From assembly GCF_020165495.1 (NCBI RefSeq), contig NZ_JAIUIE010000001.1, positions 372,001 through 436,000 of the forward strand: a stretch of 64,000 nt of DNA, in the 5' to 3' direction. Positions 9,255 through 18,294 of the stretch are shown piece after piece. This stretch comes from Mesorhizobium sp. BR1-1-16. Its GTDB lineage: Bacteria; Pseudomonadota; Alphaproteobacteria; Rhizobiales; Kaistiaceae. Under the pieces are notes generated by a model. The model worked only from the letters and a program-made list of their open reading frames with translations. It was not told the DNA's origin and ran no database searches. Each line of letters begins with the position of its first letter. Position 1 is the stretch's first letter. Both the position numbers and the translations under genes were made by a program.

Positions 9255-11450
9255 ATGTCGAATGTTGCCGGCCGGATCACCATGAATCTCGTCGCGGCGA
9301 TTTTCGTCACCGTCGTCACGGTGACCGCAGCCGTGTCGTGGATGGCTGAGGAGCAGAACAAGCAGGCTCAGATCAACACGGGCACGATGGTCACGGGTGG
9401 CATCGTGGCCATGGAGGACAACGTCAAGGCGTTTGCCAATGACTACGCCTGGTGGGAAGCCGGCTACAACGCCTACATGGCCCATGACACGGCCTGGGTC
9501 GACGCGAATTTCGGTTCCGGTATCAAGGATACGCAGATCTCCGACATTCTGGTGATCATCTCACCGAAGGGAGATATCCCCTATGCCTGGGCCATCGACG
9601 ACGACCATGGCGCGCCGCGCGAGATTTTCTCGCCCGATATCCGCGCCAAGATTGCGAAACTCGCAATCGGCATGCCTGTGGAGAACGAGGCTGCGCGGGT
9701 TGCCTATTTCCGCGTTGGCGACAGCATCCTGCTGATCGCGGTCGCGCGGATAGCTCCCGTCTCACGTGCCTCGGAAGTGGACCCGGCGACGCTGCCCTTC
9801 CTTGTGCAGGGCATCTACCTCGACCAGAAGCGGCTGCATGAACTCGGCAAGCAGTTCCTGATCGAAGATCTCACGATCAAGTTCAATCCCAGTCAGGCCG
9901 AGCTCAACGACGATTATCCTGCGATCCGGGATTTTGACGGAAGTCTGATCGGGGCCTTTGTGTGGACGCCGCCGACACCCGGCTTCGCTGTCCTGAAAAA
10001 CGTCGTCGCGCCAATCGCTGGCGGGCTTTTCGTCTTTTGCCTCATCGCGATGTGGACGGTGCTCCGTGCCCGGCGCCTCGCATTGCTGCAGGCTCAGAGC
10101 GAAAAGCATGCCGTCAGCGCCGCCCGAACCGACAGCCTGACCGGGCTGACCAATCGCTTCGGTTTCAGCGAGCTCAGCGAGGGGCCGGCATTTGCCGAGG
10201 CATGTCGGCGCGGCGAGGCGGCGATCGTCTATCTGGACGTCAATGGCTTCAAGGCAGTCAACGATTCGATCGGTCATCAGGGCGGCGACGAACTCGTGCG
10301 CCGGCTGGCCGAACGGCTCTCGATGATCATGCCGCCGGACGCGCGGTTTGCCCGCGTCGGCGGCGACGAATTCGCGCTGGCGCTTGTCGGCCGCGCCGCG
10401 CCGCAGGCCGTCGCCGGCGTCGCCTCGGCGATGGTGCATGCGCTCGATCAATCCTTCACGGTTGGCGGCTTCCAGTTCCAGGTGACGGCCGCCGTCGGCT
10501 ATGCTGTTGCCGAAGGCGACGAAACGACCCCATCCGAACTGCTGCGCCGGGCTGATCTGGCGATGTATCAGGCCAAGAATTCCGCCGAGCGCGAAGCGGT
10601 TCCCTATCATTCGGGACTCGAGACCGGCGCACTGCACAAGAAGCGGCTCGGCTTCGCGCTGCGCACGGCTCTCGACGAGAAGGCGCTCTCCGTCGTCTAT
10701 CAGCCGATCGTCCGCGCCAGCGATCTTGCGGTCGTCTCGCTCGAGGCGCTTGTGCGCTGGAATTCGAAGGAGTTCGGCCCTGTCTCGCCGGCCGATTTCA
10801 TCCCCGTCGCGGAAGAGACGGGCTTCATCCACGACATCGGCCGCTTCGTTTTTCAGCAGGCCTGCGAGGACATGGCGGATTGGCCTGGCCTCAAGATCTC
10901 GGTCAATGTTTCACCGGCGCAGCTCCGCGACCCGAACTTCGCCAATGATCTCGCCTCCATTGCACGTCGCAACGGTGTCGTGCCGAACCGCTTCAAGCTC
11001 GAATTGACGGAAGGGCTGCTGGTCCGCAATCCCACGATCGCCAAGCGCAAGCTGGCGCGGCTGAAGTCCATGGGATTCGGTCTCTCGCTCGACGATTTCG
11101 GAACCGGCTTCTCGTCGATCGGCTATCTGCGCCAATTCCCGTTCGACTGGCTCAAGATCGACAAATCGTTCATTTCCGAGCTCGGCACCAATCCGACGGC
11201 AAACGCGCTGATCCAGTCGATGATCGCCCTCGGCGACGCGATGGATATCGCCGTGGTGGCCGAAGGGATCGAGACAGGCGAACAACTCAAGCTGCTGCGG
11301 CTGCTGCAATGTGAGTTCGTGCAGGGCTATCATCTCGCGAAACCGATGCCGGCGGCCGACATCACGGCCTTGCTTGCGCGTCTCGGCGAGGGAAGGCGGA
11401 TGTTTTCCGGCCCCTCCGACTCGGGTTACGCAGCCGAACGCACCAGTTGA
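9255..11450 (+). CDS. Membrane CHASE4-GGDEF-EAL cyclic-di-GMP enzyme
   Basis: A 731-residue inner membrane protein. A helix near residues 10-28 is followed by a periplasmic CHASE4 sensor with the hallmark NDYAWWEAGYNAYM. A second helix lies near 245-263, followed by a GGDEF domain (ARVGGDEFALAL) and an EAL domain. No RxxD inhibitory site precedes GGDEF. The EAL domain keeps its metal and catalytic residues: LEALVRW, NVSPAQL, LELTEG, LDDFGTGFSS, KIDKSF, AEGIET and the Gln of FVQGYH. Both domains therefore look catalytically competent for making and breaking cyclic di-GMP. GGAG precedes the ATG at 9255. A second protein of the same architecture starts at 12859, with an AlkZ-type gene between. 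Confidence 0.93.
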   Translation: MSNVAGRITMNLVAAIFVTVVTVTAAVSWMAEEQNKQAQINTGTMVTGGIVAMEDNVKAFANDYAWWEAGYNAYMAHDTAWVDANFGSGIKDTQISDILVIISPKGDIPYAWAIDDDHGAPREIFSPDIRAKIAKLAIGMPVENEAARVAYFRVGDSILLIAVARIAPVSRASEVDPATLPFLVQGIYLDQKRLHELGKQFLIEDLTIKFNPSQAELNDDYPAIRDFDGSLIGAFVWTPPTPGFAVLKNVVAPIAGGLFVFCLIAMWTVLRARRLALLQAQSEKHAVSAARTDSLTGLTNRFGFSELSEGPAFAEACRRGEAAIVYLDVNGFKAVNDSIGHQGGDELVRRLAERLSMIMPPDARFARVGGDEFALALVGRAAPQAVAGVASAMVHALDQSFTVGGFQFQVTAAVGYAVAEGDETTPSELLRRADLAMYQAKNSAEREAVPYHSGLETGALHKKRLGFALRTALDEKALSVVYQPIVRASDLAVVSLEALVRWNSKEFGPVSPADFIPVAEETGFIHDIGRFVFQQACEDMADWPGLKISVNVSPAQLRDPNFANDLASIARRNGVVPNRFKLELTEGLLVRNPTIAKRKLARLKSMGFGLSLDDFGTGFSSIGYLRQFPFDWLKIDKSFISELGTNPTANALIQSMIALGDAMDIAVVAEGIETGEQLKLLRLLQCEFVQGYHLAKPMPAADITALLARLGEGRRMFSGPSDSGYAAERTS

Positions 11451-11520
11451 TCGCATGCGCGACCTGGTAGCCCCCATCGACGGTTAGCTGTTTCCGCGAC
11501 CGCCAGCACGAGGCTCCGGC

Positions 11521-12756
11521 ATGCCCACTCTTCCCGACACGGCCGGTGTAAGCCTTTCCGCCGACGATGCGCGCCATCTCTTTCTTGCCGCGCAAGGGTT
11601 CGGTGGACGCCGTACGGCTGCCGCCTCGCGCTGGCCGCAGATCGAGGCGGCGGTGGCGCGGATGGCGCTGCTGCAGATCGATTCCGTCAATATTCTGGTG
11701 CGCTCGCACTATCTGCCGGTGTTCAGCCGGATCGGCGCCTATCCACGTGCCGCGCTCGATACCCGCGCCTTCGAGAGCGGCAAGCGCCGCGCATTTTTCG
11801 AGTTCTGGGCGCATGAGGCCTCGCTGCTGCCGCTCGAACTCTACCCACTGATGAAGTGGCGAATGCGCCGCGCGGCGGCAGGCAGCGGCATCTATGGCGG
11901 GGTCCATCGCTTCGCCAGTGAGAATGCACCTTATGTCGCTGCGGTTCTCGCCGAAATCGGCGCCCGCGGCGCGCTGGCCGCCTCCGAACTCGATGACCCC
12001 GGCGAACGCAGTGGACCATGGTGGGGCTGGCACAAGGGCAAGACGGCGCTCGAATATCTGTTCTGGACCGGAGAGGTCACAACCGCGTTCCGGCGCGGCT
12101 TCGAGCGTGTCTATGATTTACCCGAGCGTGTGTTGCCAGCCGCAATCCTGGCCGCGCCGGAGCCCAACGAGTCTGACGCGATCCGCAGCCTCGTCGCCCG
12201 GTCGGCGGTCGCGCTGGGCGTCGCCACCGAGGTTGATCTTCGCGATTATTTTCGCTTGCCCGTGACTGAGACCCGCCAGGCCATCGCGGCGCTGGTCGAG
12301 GAGGGCACGTTGCTGCCGGCAACGGTGGCGGGCTGGCGCCATCCAGCCTTCCTGGCGGCCGGTGCAAGCTCGCCCGGAAAGCTCGGCCCTTCGGGGCTGC
12401 TGTCGCCATTCGACCCGCTCGTCTGGCACCGGCCGCGGACGGAGCGGATCTTCGATTTTCACTATCGGCTGGAGTTCTACACGCCGGGACCAAAACGCGT
12501 GTTTGGCTATTTCGTGATGCCGTTCCTCTATCGCGGCGCTCTTGTCGGCCGCGTCGACCTGAAGGCGGATCGCGCTGCCAGCGTCCTGCGCGTTCCTGGC
12601 GTCTTTCTCGAGCCGAAGGTCAAGCGGTCCGAGCCTGTACTCGCCGCGCTCGCCGCCGAACTAGTTCACCTCGCGACATGGCTCGAGCTTGGCGAGATCG
12701 CTATTGGCGGGACGGATGCGGCGGCTCTCTCACTGTCGGCAATGCTATCGCGATAG
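11521..12756 (+). CDS. AlkZ/YcaQ-type winged-helix DNA glycosylase
   Basis: A 411-residue protein of the HTH_42 / AlkZ family, which unhooks DNA interstrand crosslinks or excises alkylated bases. The N-terminal half contains the family's catalytic QxD-type motif in ALLQIDSVNILVRSHYLPVF, then FEFWAHEASLLPLELYPL and GPWWGWHKGKTALEYLFWTG. The C-terminal half has SPFDPLVWHRPRTERIFDF, also typical. Length fits the family. The ATG at 11521 follows AGCACGAGGCTCCGGC, a weak ribosome site. It stands alone between two cyclic-di-GMP enzyme genes. The QxD form resembles E. coli YcaQ (AlkZ) more than the QxQ form of Streptomyces AlkZ. Lesion specificity is inferred only. Confidence 0.85.
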   Translation: MPTLPDTAGVSLSADDARHLFLAAQGFGGRRTAAASRWPQIEAAVARMALLQIDSVNILVRSHYLPVFSRIGAYPRAALDTRAFESGKRRAFFEFWAHEASLLPLELYPLMKWRMRRAAAGSGIYGGVHRFASENAPYVAAVLAEIGARGALAASELDDPGERSGPWWGWHKGKTALEYLFWTGEVTTAFRRGFERVYDLPERVLPAAILAAPEPNESDAIRSLVARSAVALGVATEVDLRDYFRLPVTETRQAIAALVEEGTLLPATVAGWRHPAFLAAGASSPGKLGPSGLLSPFDPLVWHRPRTERIFDFHYRLEFYTPGPKRVFGYFVMPFLYRGALVGRVDLKADRAASVLRVPGVFLEPKVKRSEPVLAALAAELVHLATWLELGEIAIGGTDAAALSLSAMLSR

Positions 12757-12858
12757 ACCTGCATTTTCAGAATCGCCCCGCGTTTTGTGCGAAGACTTCA
12801 TCTGTCTTTAAATCTCCAGGGCCTCTTAATGGCTAGATTGTAGCGGGCCCTGGATCCA

Positions 12859-15039
12859 ATGAGACTTTTCCGACGGCCGACGGCGAGGTTCGCTGTCCAG
12901 GTGGCGCTTCCCGCGCTGTTGATCGTCGCCGCCGCGATCTTCGCCGGACATCTTATTCTCAACGACATGGCCGATCAGGTCGACCGCAGTGAAACGCGGA
13001 GCGTCGAACGCTCGGTCAACGCAGCGCTTAATTCGTTCCTGACGCGGCTGCGCGAGACCCATGGCGATTACGCAGTGTGGGACGATGCCGTCCGTGATCT
13101 CTACGGCAAGGTCGATCTCGCTTTTGCCGAAAGCAATCTCGCCGACTCGACGCGTCAGGCAATTCTCTTCGACACCGCCTATCTCCTCGACGAGAACGAC
13201 CGGTCGATCCTCGGCTACACGCATGGCAGCGTGGCGATGCGGGCGGCGAGCGACGAATTCGGCCAGGCGCTCGAAGTGCTCGTCGCCAAGGTTCGTGCTC
13301 AGTCGAAGCCCTATGACGCCGAGACGGGTTTCCTGCGCGACCGCGCGGGCGCGATCTATGCGATCGCCGTCGGGTCGGTCATGCCTTCGAGCAATGCGGT
13401 GGCGAGACCGCTCGGCCGCCCGAGGCTCCTGGTACTCGGCCGCTCGCTGGATGGCGCCGCGTTGCAGCGGATAGGCCAGGAATTCGCGCTGGACGGGCTG
13501 GCATTCGTTTCCAGTTCAGCACCGCTGCGACCCGGCGTCCGCATCAACGATCCCTCCGGCAACGAAATCGCGACGCTGACATGGTCGCCCTCGATCGAGG
13601 GGTTGGAGGCCTTTCAGCGGGTGCTGCCGACGGCCTTTCTGGCGGTCGGCCTCATCTGCCTGACAATGCTGTTCCTGATGGCGATCGGCTATTTCAATCT
13701 GGTCGAGCTCAGCAAGCGCGAGCGGCAGGCAGTGTTTGCCGCCAATCATGACGAGCTCACCGGTCTATCCAACCGTGCGGCGTTCAGCCGAATGCTCGAC
13801 AGGGCCACGGTCGAGCATCGGCGAGAGGAAACGCCGGTGGCCCTCGTCTACATGGATCTGGACGGCTTCAAGGAGGTCAACGACGCCTATGGTCACGCGT
13901 CTGGCGACTTCCTGCTGAAATATGTCGCGTCCGGCTTCGCCTCGATCTGCGAGGGTTCGGGCACGCTTGCCCGCGTCGGCGGTGATGAGTTCGCCCTGCT
14001 GCTCGATCGGGCCGAAACCGTCGAGCGGGCCGAGGTTTTGTGCGAGCGGTTCATCCGCTTCCTGGATCAGCCTGCGGCGGTCAATGGCCGCATGGTCTCG
14101 ATCGGCATCAGCATCGGCGTGGCAGTGATGGCGCAGGAAGCGCTGTCGGCAGAGGAATTGCTGCGGCGATCCGATGTCGCGATGTATCTCGCCAAGGAGT
14201 TCGGCCGCAACCGGGTCGCGTTCTACGACCGGTCCATCGATGCGGCCCGGTCGGAGCGCATGGCGCTCGCCGACAAGCTGCGCGAAGCGATCAAGGCTGA
14301 TCAGCTTGCGGTCGTCTACCAGCCGATCTTCGATGCGGGTTCGATGCAGCCGACCGGTGTCGAGGCGCTGGTCCGCTGGCTGCATCCGGAGATCGGGCTG
14401 GTGCCGCCGGACATCTTTGTACCGATCGCGGAGGAAAGTGGGCTCATCGATCAGATCGGCGCCTTCGTCATCCGGCGCGCCTGCCGCGATGCCCTTGACT
14501 GGCCCGACGTCAGGCTGTCGGTCAATGTCTCGGCGGTCCAGTTCCGCAATCCGAAGTTCGATGTCGCGCTGGCCGAAATGCTCTCCGAGGTCGGCTTTCC
14601 GGCCGAACGCCTCGAGATCGAGATGACCGAAACCCATCTCGTCGCCAATCCTGAGCGCGCCCAGGCCATCATCGCCAACCTGCGCGCGCGCGGCGTCACC
14701 ATTGCGCTTGACGATTTCGGCACTGGCTATTCGTCGATCGGCTATCTCCGGCGCTTTGCGTTCGACAAGTTGAAACTCGACCGCTCGCTCGTGGTCGGCA
14801 TCACCTCCGACGAGACGGCGCGAGAGCTCTGCGAAGCGACGATCGCGCTCGCGCGGGCGCTCGACCTCAGGGTGACGGCCGAAGGCGTCGAGACGGAGCG
14901 CGAAGCTGCGCTGCTGCGAATGGCCGGCTGCGACTATCTGCAAGGCTACGCGTTCGCACGGCCCATGACCGCCCAGGCGGTGGCGAGTTTTCTTCTCTCC
15001 ACCCTTCCTTCGGCGTTTGTCTTGCCCTGGTCAGGCTGA
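12859..15039 (+). CDS. Membrane CHASE4-GGDEF-EAL cyclic-di-GMP enzyme (second copy)
   Basis: A 726-residue protein with the same layout as the one at 9255. A first membrane helix lies near residues 13-33, then CHASE4 with THGDYAVWDDAVRDLYG, a second helix near 255-275, GGDEF (ARVGGDEFALLL, no RxxD inhibitory site) and EAL. EAL catalytic residues are intact: VEALVRW, NVSAVQF, IEMTETHL, LDDFGTGYSS, KLKLDRS, AEGVETE and DYLQGYAF. It can in principle both synthesise and hydrolyse cyclic di-GMP under control of a periplasmic signal. Identity to the first copy is visibly moderate, so this is an old duplication or separate acquisition. It converges on the SGNH hydrolase gene with an 11-bp gap. Confidence 0.93.
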   Translation: MRLFRRPTARFAVQVALPALLIVAAAIFAGHLILNDMADQVDRSETRSVERSVNAALNSFLTRLRETHGDYAVWDDAVRDLYGKVDLAFAESNLADSTRQAILFDTAYLLDENDRSILGYTHGSVAMRAASDEFGQALEVLVAKVRAQSKPYDAETGFLRDRAGAIYAIAVGSVMPSSNAVARPLGRPRLLVLGRSLDGAALQRIGQEFALDGLAFVSSSAPLRPGVRINDPSGNEIATLTWSPSIEGLEAFQRVLPTAFLAVGLICLTMLFLMAIGYFNLVELSKRERQAVFAANHDELTGLSNRAAFSRMLDRATVEHRREETPVALVYMDLDGFKEVNDAYGHASGDFLLKYVASGFASICEGSGTLARVGGDEFALLLDRAETVERAEVLCERFIRFLDQPAAVNGRMVSIGISIGVAVMAQEALSAEELLRRSDVAMYLAKEFGRNRVAFYDRSIDAARSERMALADKLREAIKADQLAVVYQPIFDAGSMQPTGVEALVRWLHPEIGLVPPDIFVPIAEESGLIDQIGAFVIRRACRDALDWPDVRLSVNVSAVQFRNPKFDVALAEMLSEVGFPAERLEIEMTETHLVANPERAQAIIANLRARGVTIALDDFGTGYSSIGYLRRFAFDKLKLDRSLVVGITSDETARELCEATIALARALDLRVTAEGVETEREAALLRMAGCDYLQGYAFARPMTAQAVASFLLSTLPSAFVLPWSG

Positions 15040-15050
15040 GGCGCCGGGCC

Positions 15051-15695
15051 TCAGGCGAGCGTCGCAACCGTGGCCGCTACAGCCTTCCCCAAGGCGTCAT
15101 GCGCATCCGGATCGAAATGCAGCCCGTCATAGGCGCTCGATTTGATGACGGTGCCGGCATCGAGAAACGCGACGCCGTGGGTGGCCGCGACAGCTGCGTA
15201 GAGCGCGCCGAGCTGCAGCGATTTTTCATAGCCGCCGACGAACATGCGCTCGATATGCACTGCTTCACCGCAATGGTTGAGCATCGGTGGTGGCGCGATG
15301 AGGAGAATCTTCGGCACGCCGCCATCGCGTCCAGCTTCGGCGAGCTTCGCGAGCTTGATCAATTCGCCAGCGCCCGCTGCAATGTCGGCTGCGGGCAACG
15401 CGAACCGCGCCTTCAAATCATTGCTGCCGAGCATGATCGCGACGACGTCGAGCGGCCGGTGGCTCCTGAGGCAAGCCAGCAGATAGGCTTTCCCGTTCAT
15501 ATGGGCCCCCTCGATCGGGTCGTCATGAACGGTGGTGCGACCTGGCAGCCCTTCCTCGATGACGCGCCAGCTGCTGCCCAGCGTTGCCTGCATGATTCCA
15601 GGCCAGCGCTCTTCGAAGGCATAGCGGCTGTCCGGCCGTGAAACCGTCGCCTCGCCGAAGGTATTGGAGTCGCCAAAGGCGAGCACCGTCTTCAT
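15051..15695 (-). CDS. SGNH/GDSL-family hydrolase (arylesterase-like)
   Basis: A 214-residue cytoplasmic esterase of the GDSL fold. Block I is VLAFGDSNTFGE with the catalytic Ser. Block III is IMLGSNDLK, giving the oxyanion Asn. Block V is YDGLHFDPDAH, giving the catalytic Asp and His. GLPGRTTVHDDP near residue 50 is typical of the acyltransferase/arylesterase subgroup seen in rhizobia and mycobacteria. GGGGAGGAAG upstream selects the ATG at 15695. No signal peptide was found. The natural substrate is unknown. Confidence 0.9.
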   Translation of the reverse strand: MKTVLAFGDSNTFGEATVSRPDSRYAFEERWPGIMQATLGSSWRVIEEGLPGRTTVHDDPIEGAHMNGKAYLLACLRSHRPLDVVAIMLGSNDLKARFALPAADIAAGAGELIKLAKLAEAGRDGGVPKILLIAPPPMLNHCGEAVHIERMFVGGYEKSLQLGALYAAVAATHGVAFLDAGTVIKSSAYDGLHFDPDAHDALGKAVAATVATLA

Positions 15696-15906
15696 GGTCT
15701 TCCTCCCCGATATCGGTTGATTGCCGATTGCGACGGCCGTCCGTGCAGGCAACTCAATAGCGGACTAATCCGCTGCTGCAACGCCCTATGAGGGCTGGCG
15801 GCGCTTTGCGCCTGTCGCTCCTGACCATGGCTGGCAAGCGGGCGGCGGTCGCCCTAGTCTCCGTTCGGCCGGATGCAGCCGGCGTCCCCTAAAGCAGGAA
15901 CCCCCG

Positions 15907-16485
15907 ATGCGGAAGCCAGCCGAGACCGACATACCCATCCTTGACGTCATCGTGGAGCGCTGGAGCCCGCGCGCGTTCGATCCTGAGCGGAAGATGACAG
16001 AGGCCGATCTCGTCCCGCTGTTCGAGGCGGCACGCTGGGCGCCGTCGTCCAGCAACTCCCAACCCTGGCGCTTTGTTTATGCCTTCCGCGGCGAGCCGGC
16101 CTTCGACGCGCTGCTTGCCGCGGCGGTCCCCGGCAATCAGGCCTGGGTCAAGCGAGCCTCGGTGCTTGCCTATTCGGTTGCCCGGCTTCATTCCGACAGC
16201 GGCCGCGCGCTCTGGCATAACCGACACGACACGGGCATGGCGCTCGGATATCTCCTGCTGCAGGCGACCGCGAACGGATTTGCCGTGCATCCATTTGGCG
16301 GCTTCGACAGCGAAAAGGTCATCGCGGCCGCAGGTATCCCAAGCGATTTCGAGCCCGTGGCCGGCCTCGCCATTGGTTACGCGGGCGATCCGGCGCTGCT
16401 TGGCGAGGGGGCCGCACGCGAGATGGAGCCTCGCCATCGGCGCAAGGTTGCCGAGTTTCTGTTCCACGGCCACTGGCCGCAATAG
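15907..16485 (+). CDS. Nitroreductase-family FMN oxidoreductase
   Basis: A 192-residue flavoprotein of the nitroreductase superfamily. The N-terminal ERWSPRAFDPERKMTEADL and the FMN-binding segment AARWAPSSSNSQPWRF are diagnostic. It presumably reduces nitro or other electrophilic compounds using NAD(P)H. An AGCAGGA site precedes the ATG. The gene stands alone, with no linked regulator. Its physiological substrate cannot be inferred. Confidence 0.9.
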   Translation: MRKPAETDIPILDVIVERWSPRAFDPERKMTEADLVPLFEAARWAPSSSNSQPWRFVYAFRGEPAFDALLAAAVPGNQAWVKRASVLAYSVARLHSDSGRALWHNRHDTGMALGYLLLQATANGFAVHPFGGFDSEKVIAAAGIPSDFEPVAGLAIGYAGDPALLGEGAAREMEPRHRRKVAEFLFHGHWPQ

Positions 16486-16879
16486 GGCTGGCCGGTCAAT
16501 TGCGATGAGCGGGTTGAGCCCACCCGATCGCTGTTTGCGGTCCAAGGCTGGCTGAAACGGTTCCGGAATCGTTGGCTGAAAATCCGGAATAGTAAGTTTG
16601 ACCACAAAGGCTGGTGATCAACGTGCAGCGCAGCATATCAATATGTTGTGCTTTGCTGCATCGTTGATGGCATATGTTGATCAGGCTCTATTTACTTCAG
16701 GAGTGTGAGAAAGGTGCTGCCTAAAAGGGTGCGACAGCTTGACAATATGCGCCCCGACACTCCTAATGATCCCGGAATTGAGGCGGATGAACGCGCTCGG
16801 CGTGTCGCGCGGGAGGAGATGGCGAATGGCCATTCTGCTCGGTGCGTCGGGCGGGATCCGGACATAACGGGAGGGTCTG
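16486..16879. promoter_or_regulatory. Regulatory region upstream of the sugar ABC operon
   Basis: This 394-bp gene-free stretch is locally AT-rich. It contains the palindrome CATATcaATATG at 16634-16645 and the element ATATGTTG, present at 16641-16648 and again at 16672-16679. These are plausible sites for an unlinked sugar regulator. No confident -35/-10 pair was found. Confidence 0.4.
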
Positions 16880-18181
16880 ATGAGAAAGATGACGCAATTG
16901 GGATTTGGCGCGCGGGCGGGTGGTCGCCTTGCGGCCGCTCTGGTCGGTGCCGCGATGCTGGCGAGCAGTGCCTTCGTCGGCGCTGCCTCGGCATCCGAGC
17001 TCACCGTCTGGTGCTGGGATCCGAATTTCAACATTCCGGCCATGAAGGACGCGAGCGAGCGCTATACGAAAGCGCATCCCGACACGACCTTCAACGTCGC
17101 CAACATCACCCAGGATGAAATCAACCAGAAGCTGCAGACGCAGTTCCTTGCGGGCGTCACCGATGGCCTGCCCGACATCGTCCTGATTCAGGACGACAAC
17201 ATCCAGCGCTTCCTGCAGTCGTTCCCCGGCTCTTTCGTGCCGCTGTCCGATTCCATCGACATGAAGAAGTTCGCCGACTACAAGGTCGCCGCGGCGACCT
17301 ATGACGGCAAGTCCTACTCGCTGCCCTTTGACTCCGGTGTCGCGGGCCTCTTCTACCGCACCGACTATCTGGAGCAGGCCGGCTACAAGCCCGAGGATCT
17401 GCAGAGCATCTCCTGGGACAAGCTGCTCGAGATCGGCAAGGACGTGCTGGCCAAGACCGGCCATCCGCTGATCAGCATGGACTATAACGGCGACGACCTC
17501 ATCGTTCTGATGATGCAGTCGACCGGCCAGTGGTATCTCAAGAACGGCAAAGAGCCGAACATCCTCGAAAATCCCGCGCTCAAGACGGCGCTCGAGACCT
17601 TCCAGAAGATGGCGCAGGCTGGCGTTATCAAGTCCGTCTCGGGCTGGACCGACTACACCGGCTCGTTCACCTCCGGCCAGGTCGCCACGGTGCCGCAGGG
17701 CGTGTGGATCACCGGCACGATCAAGTCGGTGCCTGAGCAGTCTGGCAAGTGGCGCGTGGCGCCGATGCCGATCCTCGAGGGTGTGGAAGGGGCGACCCAC
17801 TTCACCAGCAATGGCGGTTCGAGCTGGTATGTGCTCGCCTCGTCCAAGCATCAGGATGAGGCTGTCGACTTCCTCAAGACCGTCTGGGGTTCGGATGTCG
17901 ATTTCTACCAGGGCATCCTGATCAACCAGGGCGCCGTTGGTTCGCTGCTCGCCGCTCGCGAAGGCGCTGCCTACAAGGCCAGCGACCCGTTCTTCAACGG
18001 CGAGCCGGTCTGGCAGAACTTCTCCGACTGGCTGGCCAAGGTCCCGACCGTCGACTACGGCACCTTCACGCCTGAGGCTCGCATGGCCGTCCGGGCGCAG
18101 ATCCCGAACATCGCCAATGGCGGCAATATCGACGACGCTCTGAAGGCGATCGACGCGCAGCTGCGCCAGCAGATGCAATAA
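16880..18181 (+). CDS. Carbohydrate ABC transporter, extracellular substrate-binding protein (family 1)
   Basis: A 433-residue periplasmic protein. A Sec signal peptide covers about residues 1-38 and ends GAASAS before ELTVWCWDPNF. The mature part has the family 1 sugar-binding pattern: GLPDIVLIQDDNIQRFL, YSLPFDSGVAGLFYRTDYL and GGSSWYVLASSKHQDEAV. GGGAGG upstream supports the ATG at 16880. It is the first gene of an importer operon with two permeases, an ATPase and a fused oxidoreductase. The set resembles lactose/arabinose-type (LacEFGK, AraNPQ) importers, but the ligand cannot be determined. A hairpin just downstream probably boosts its expression over the permeases. Confidence 0.93.
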   Translation: MRKMTQLGFGARAGGRLAAALVGAAMLASSAFVGAASASELTVWCWDPNFNIPAMKDASERYTKAHPDTTFNVANITQDEINQKLQTQFLAGVTDGLPDIVLIQDDNIQRFLQSFPGSFVPLSDSIDMKKFADYKVAAATYDGKSYSLPFDSGVAGLFYRTDYLEQAGYKPEDLQSISWDKLLEIGKDVLAKTGHPLISMDYNGDDLIVLMMQSTGQWYLKNGKEPNILENPALKTALETFQKMAQAGVIKSVSGWTDYTGSFTSGQVATVPQGVWITGTIKSVPEQSGKWRVAPMPILEGVEGATHFTSNGGSSWYVLASSKHQDEAVDFLKTVWGSDVDFYQGILINQGAVGSLLAAREGAAYKASDPFFNGEPVWQNFSDWLAKVPTVDYGTFTPEARMAVRAQIPNIANGGNIDDALKAIDAQLRQQMQ

Positions 18182-18198
18182 TCGCGTTTCCTTTCCAT

Positions 18199-18221
18199 GG
18201 GGCGGGCCGAAGGCCCGTCCC
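18199..18221 (+). promoter_or_regulatory. Intra-operon hairpin after the binding-protein gene
   Basis: A 10-bp stem (GGGGCGGGCC / GGCCCGTCCC, one G-T pair) with a 3-base loop and no T tract. Hairpins in this position commonly stabilise the binding-protein mRNA or partly terminate transcription, so that it outnumbers the permeases. Confidence 0.6.
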
Positions 18222-18294
18222 GATCCAGCAGGTTCTTCCCGGTGCGGCTCAGGGGCTACACCGTGATGTGCGGCATCGATGATCGGAAGGGCGC

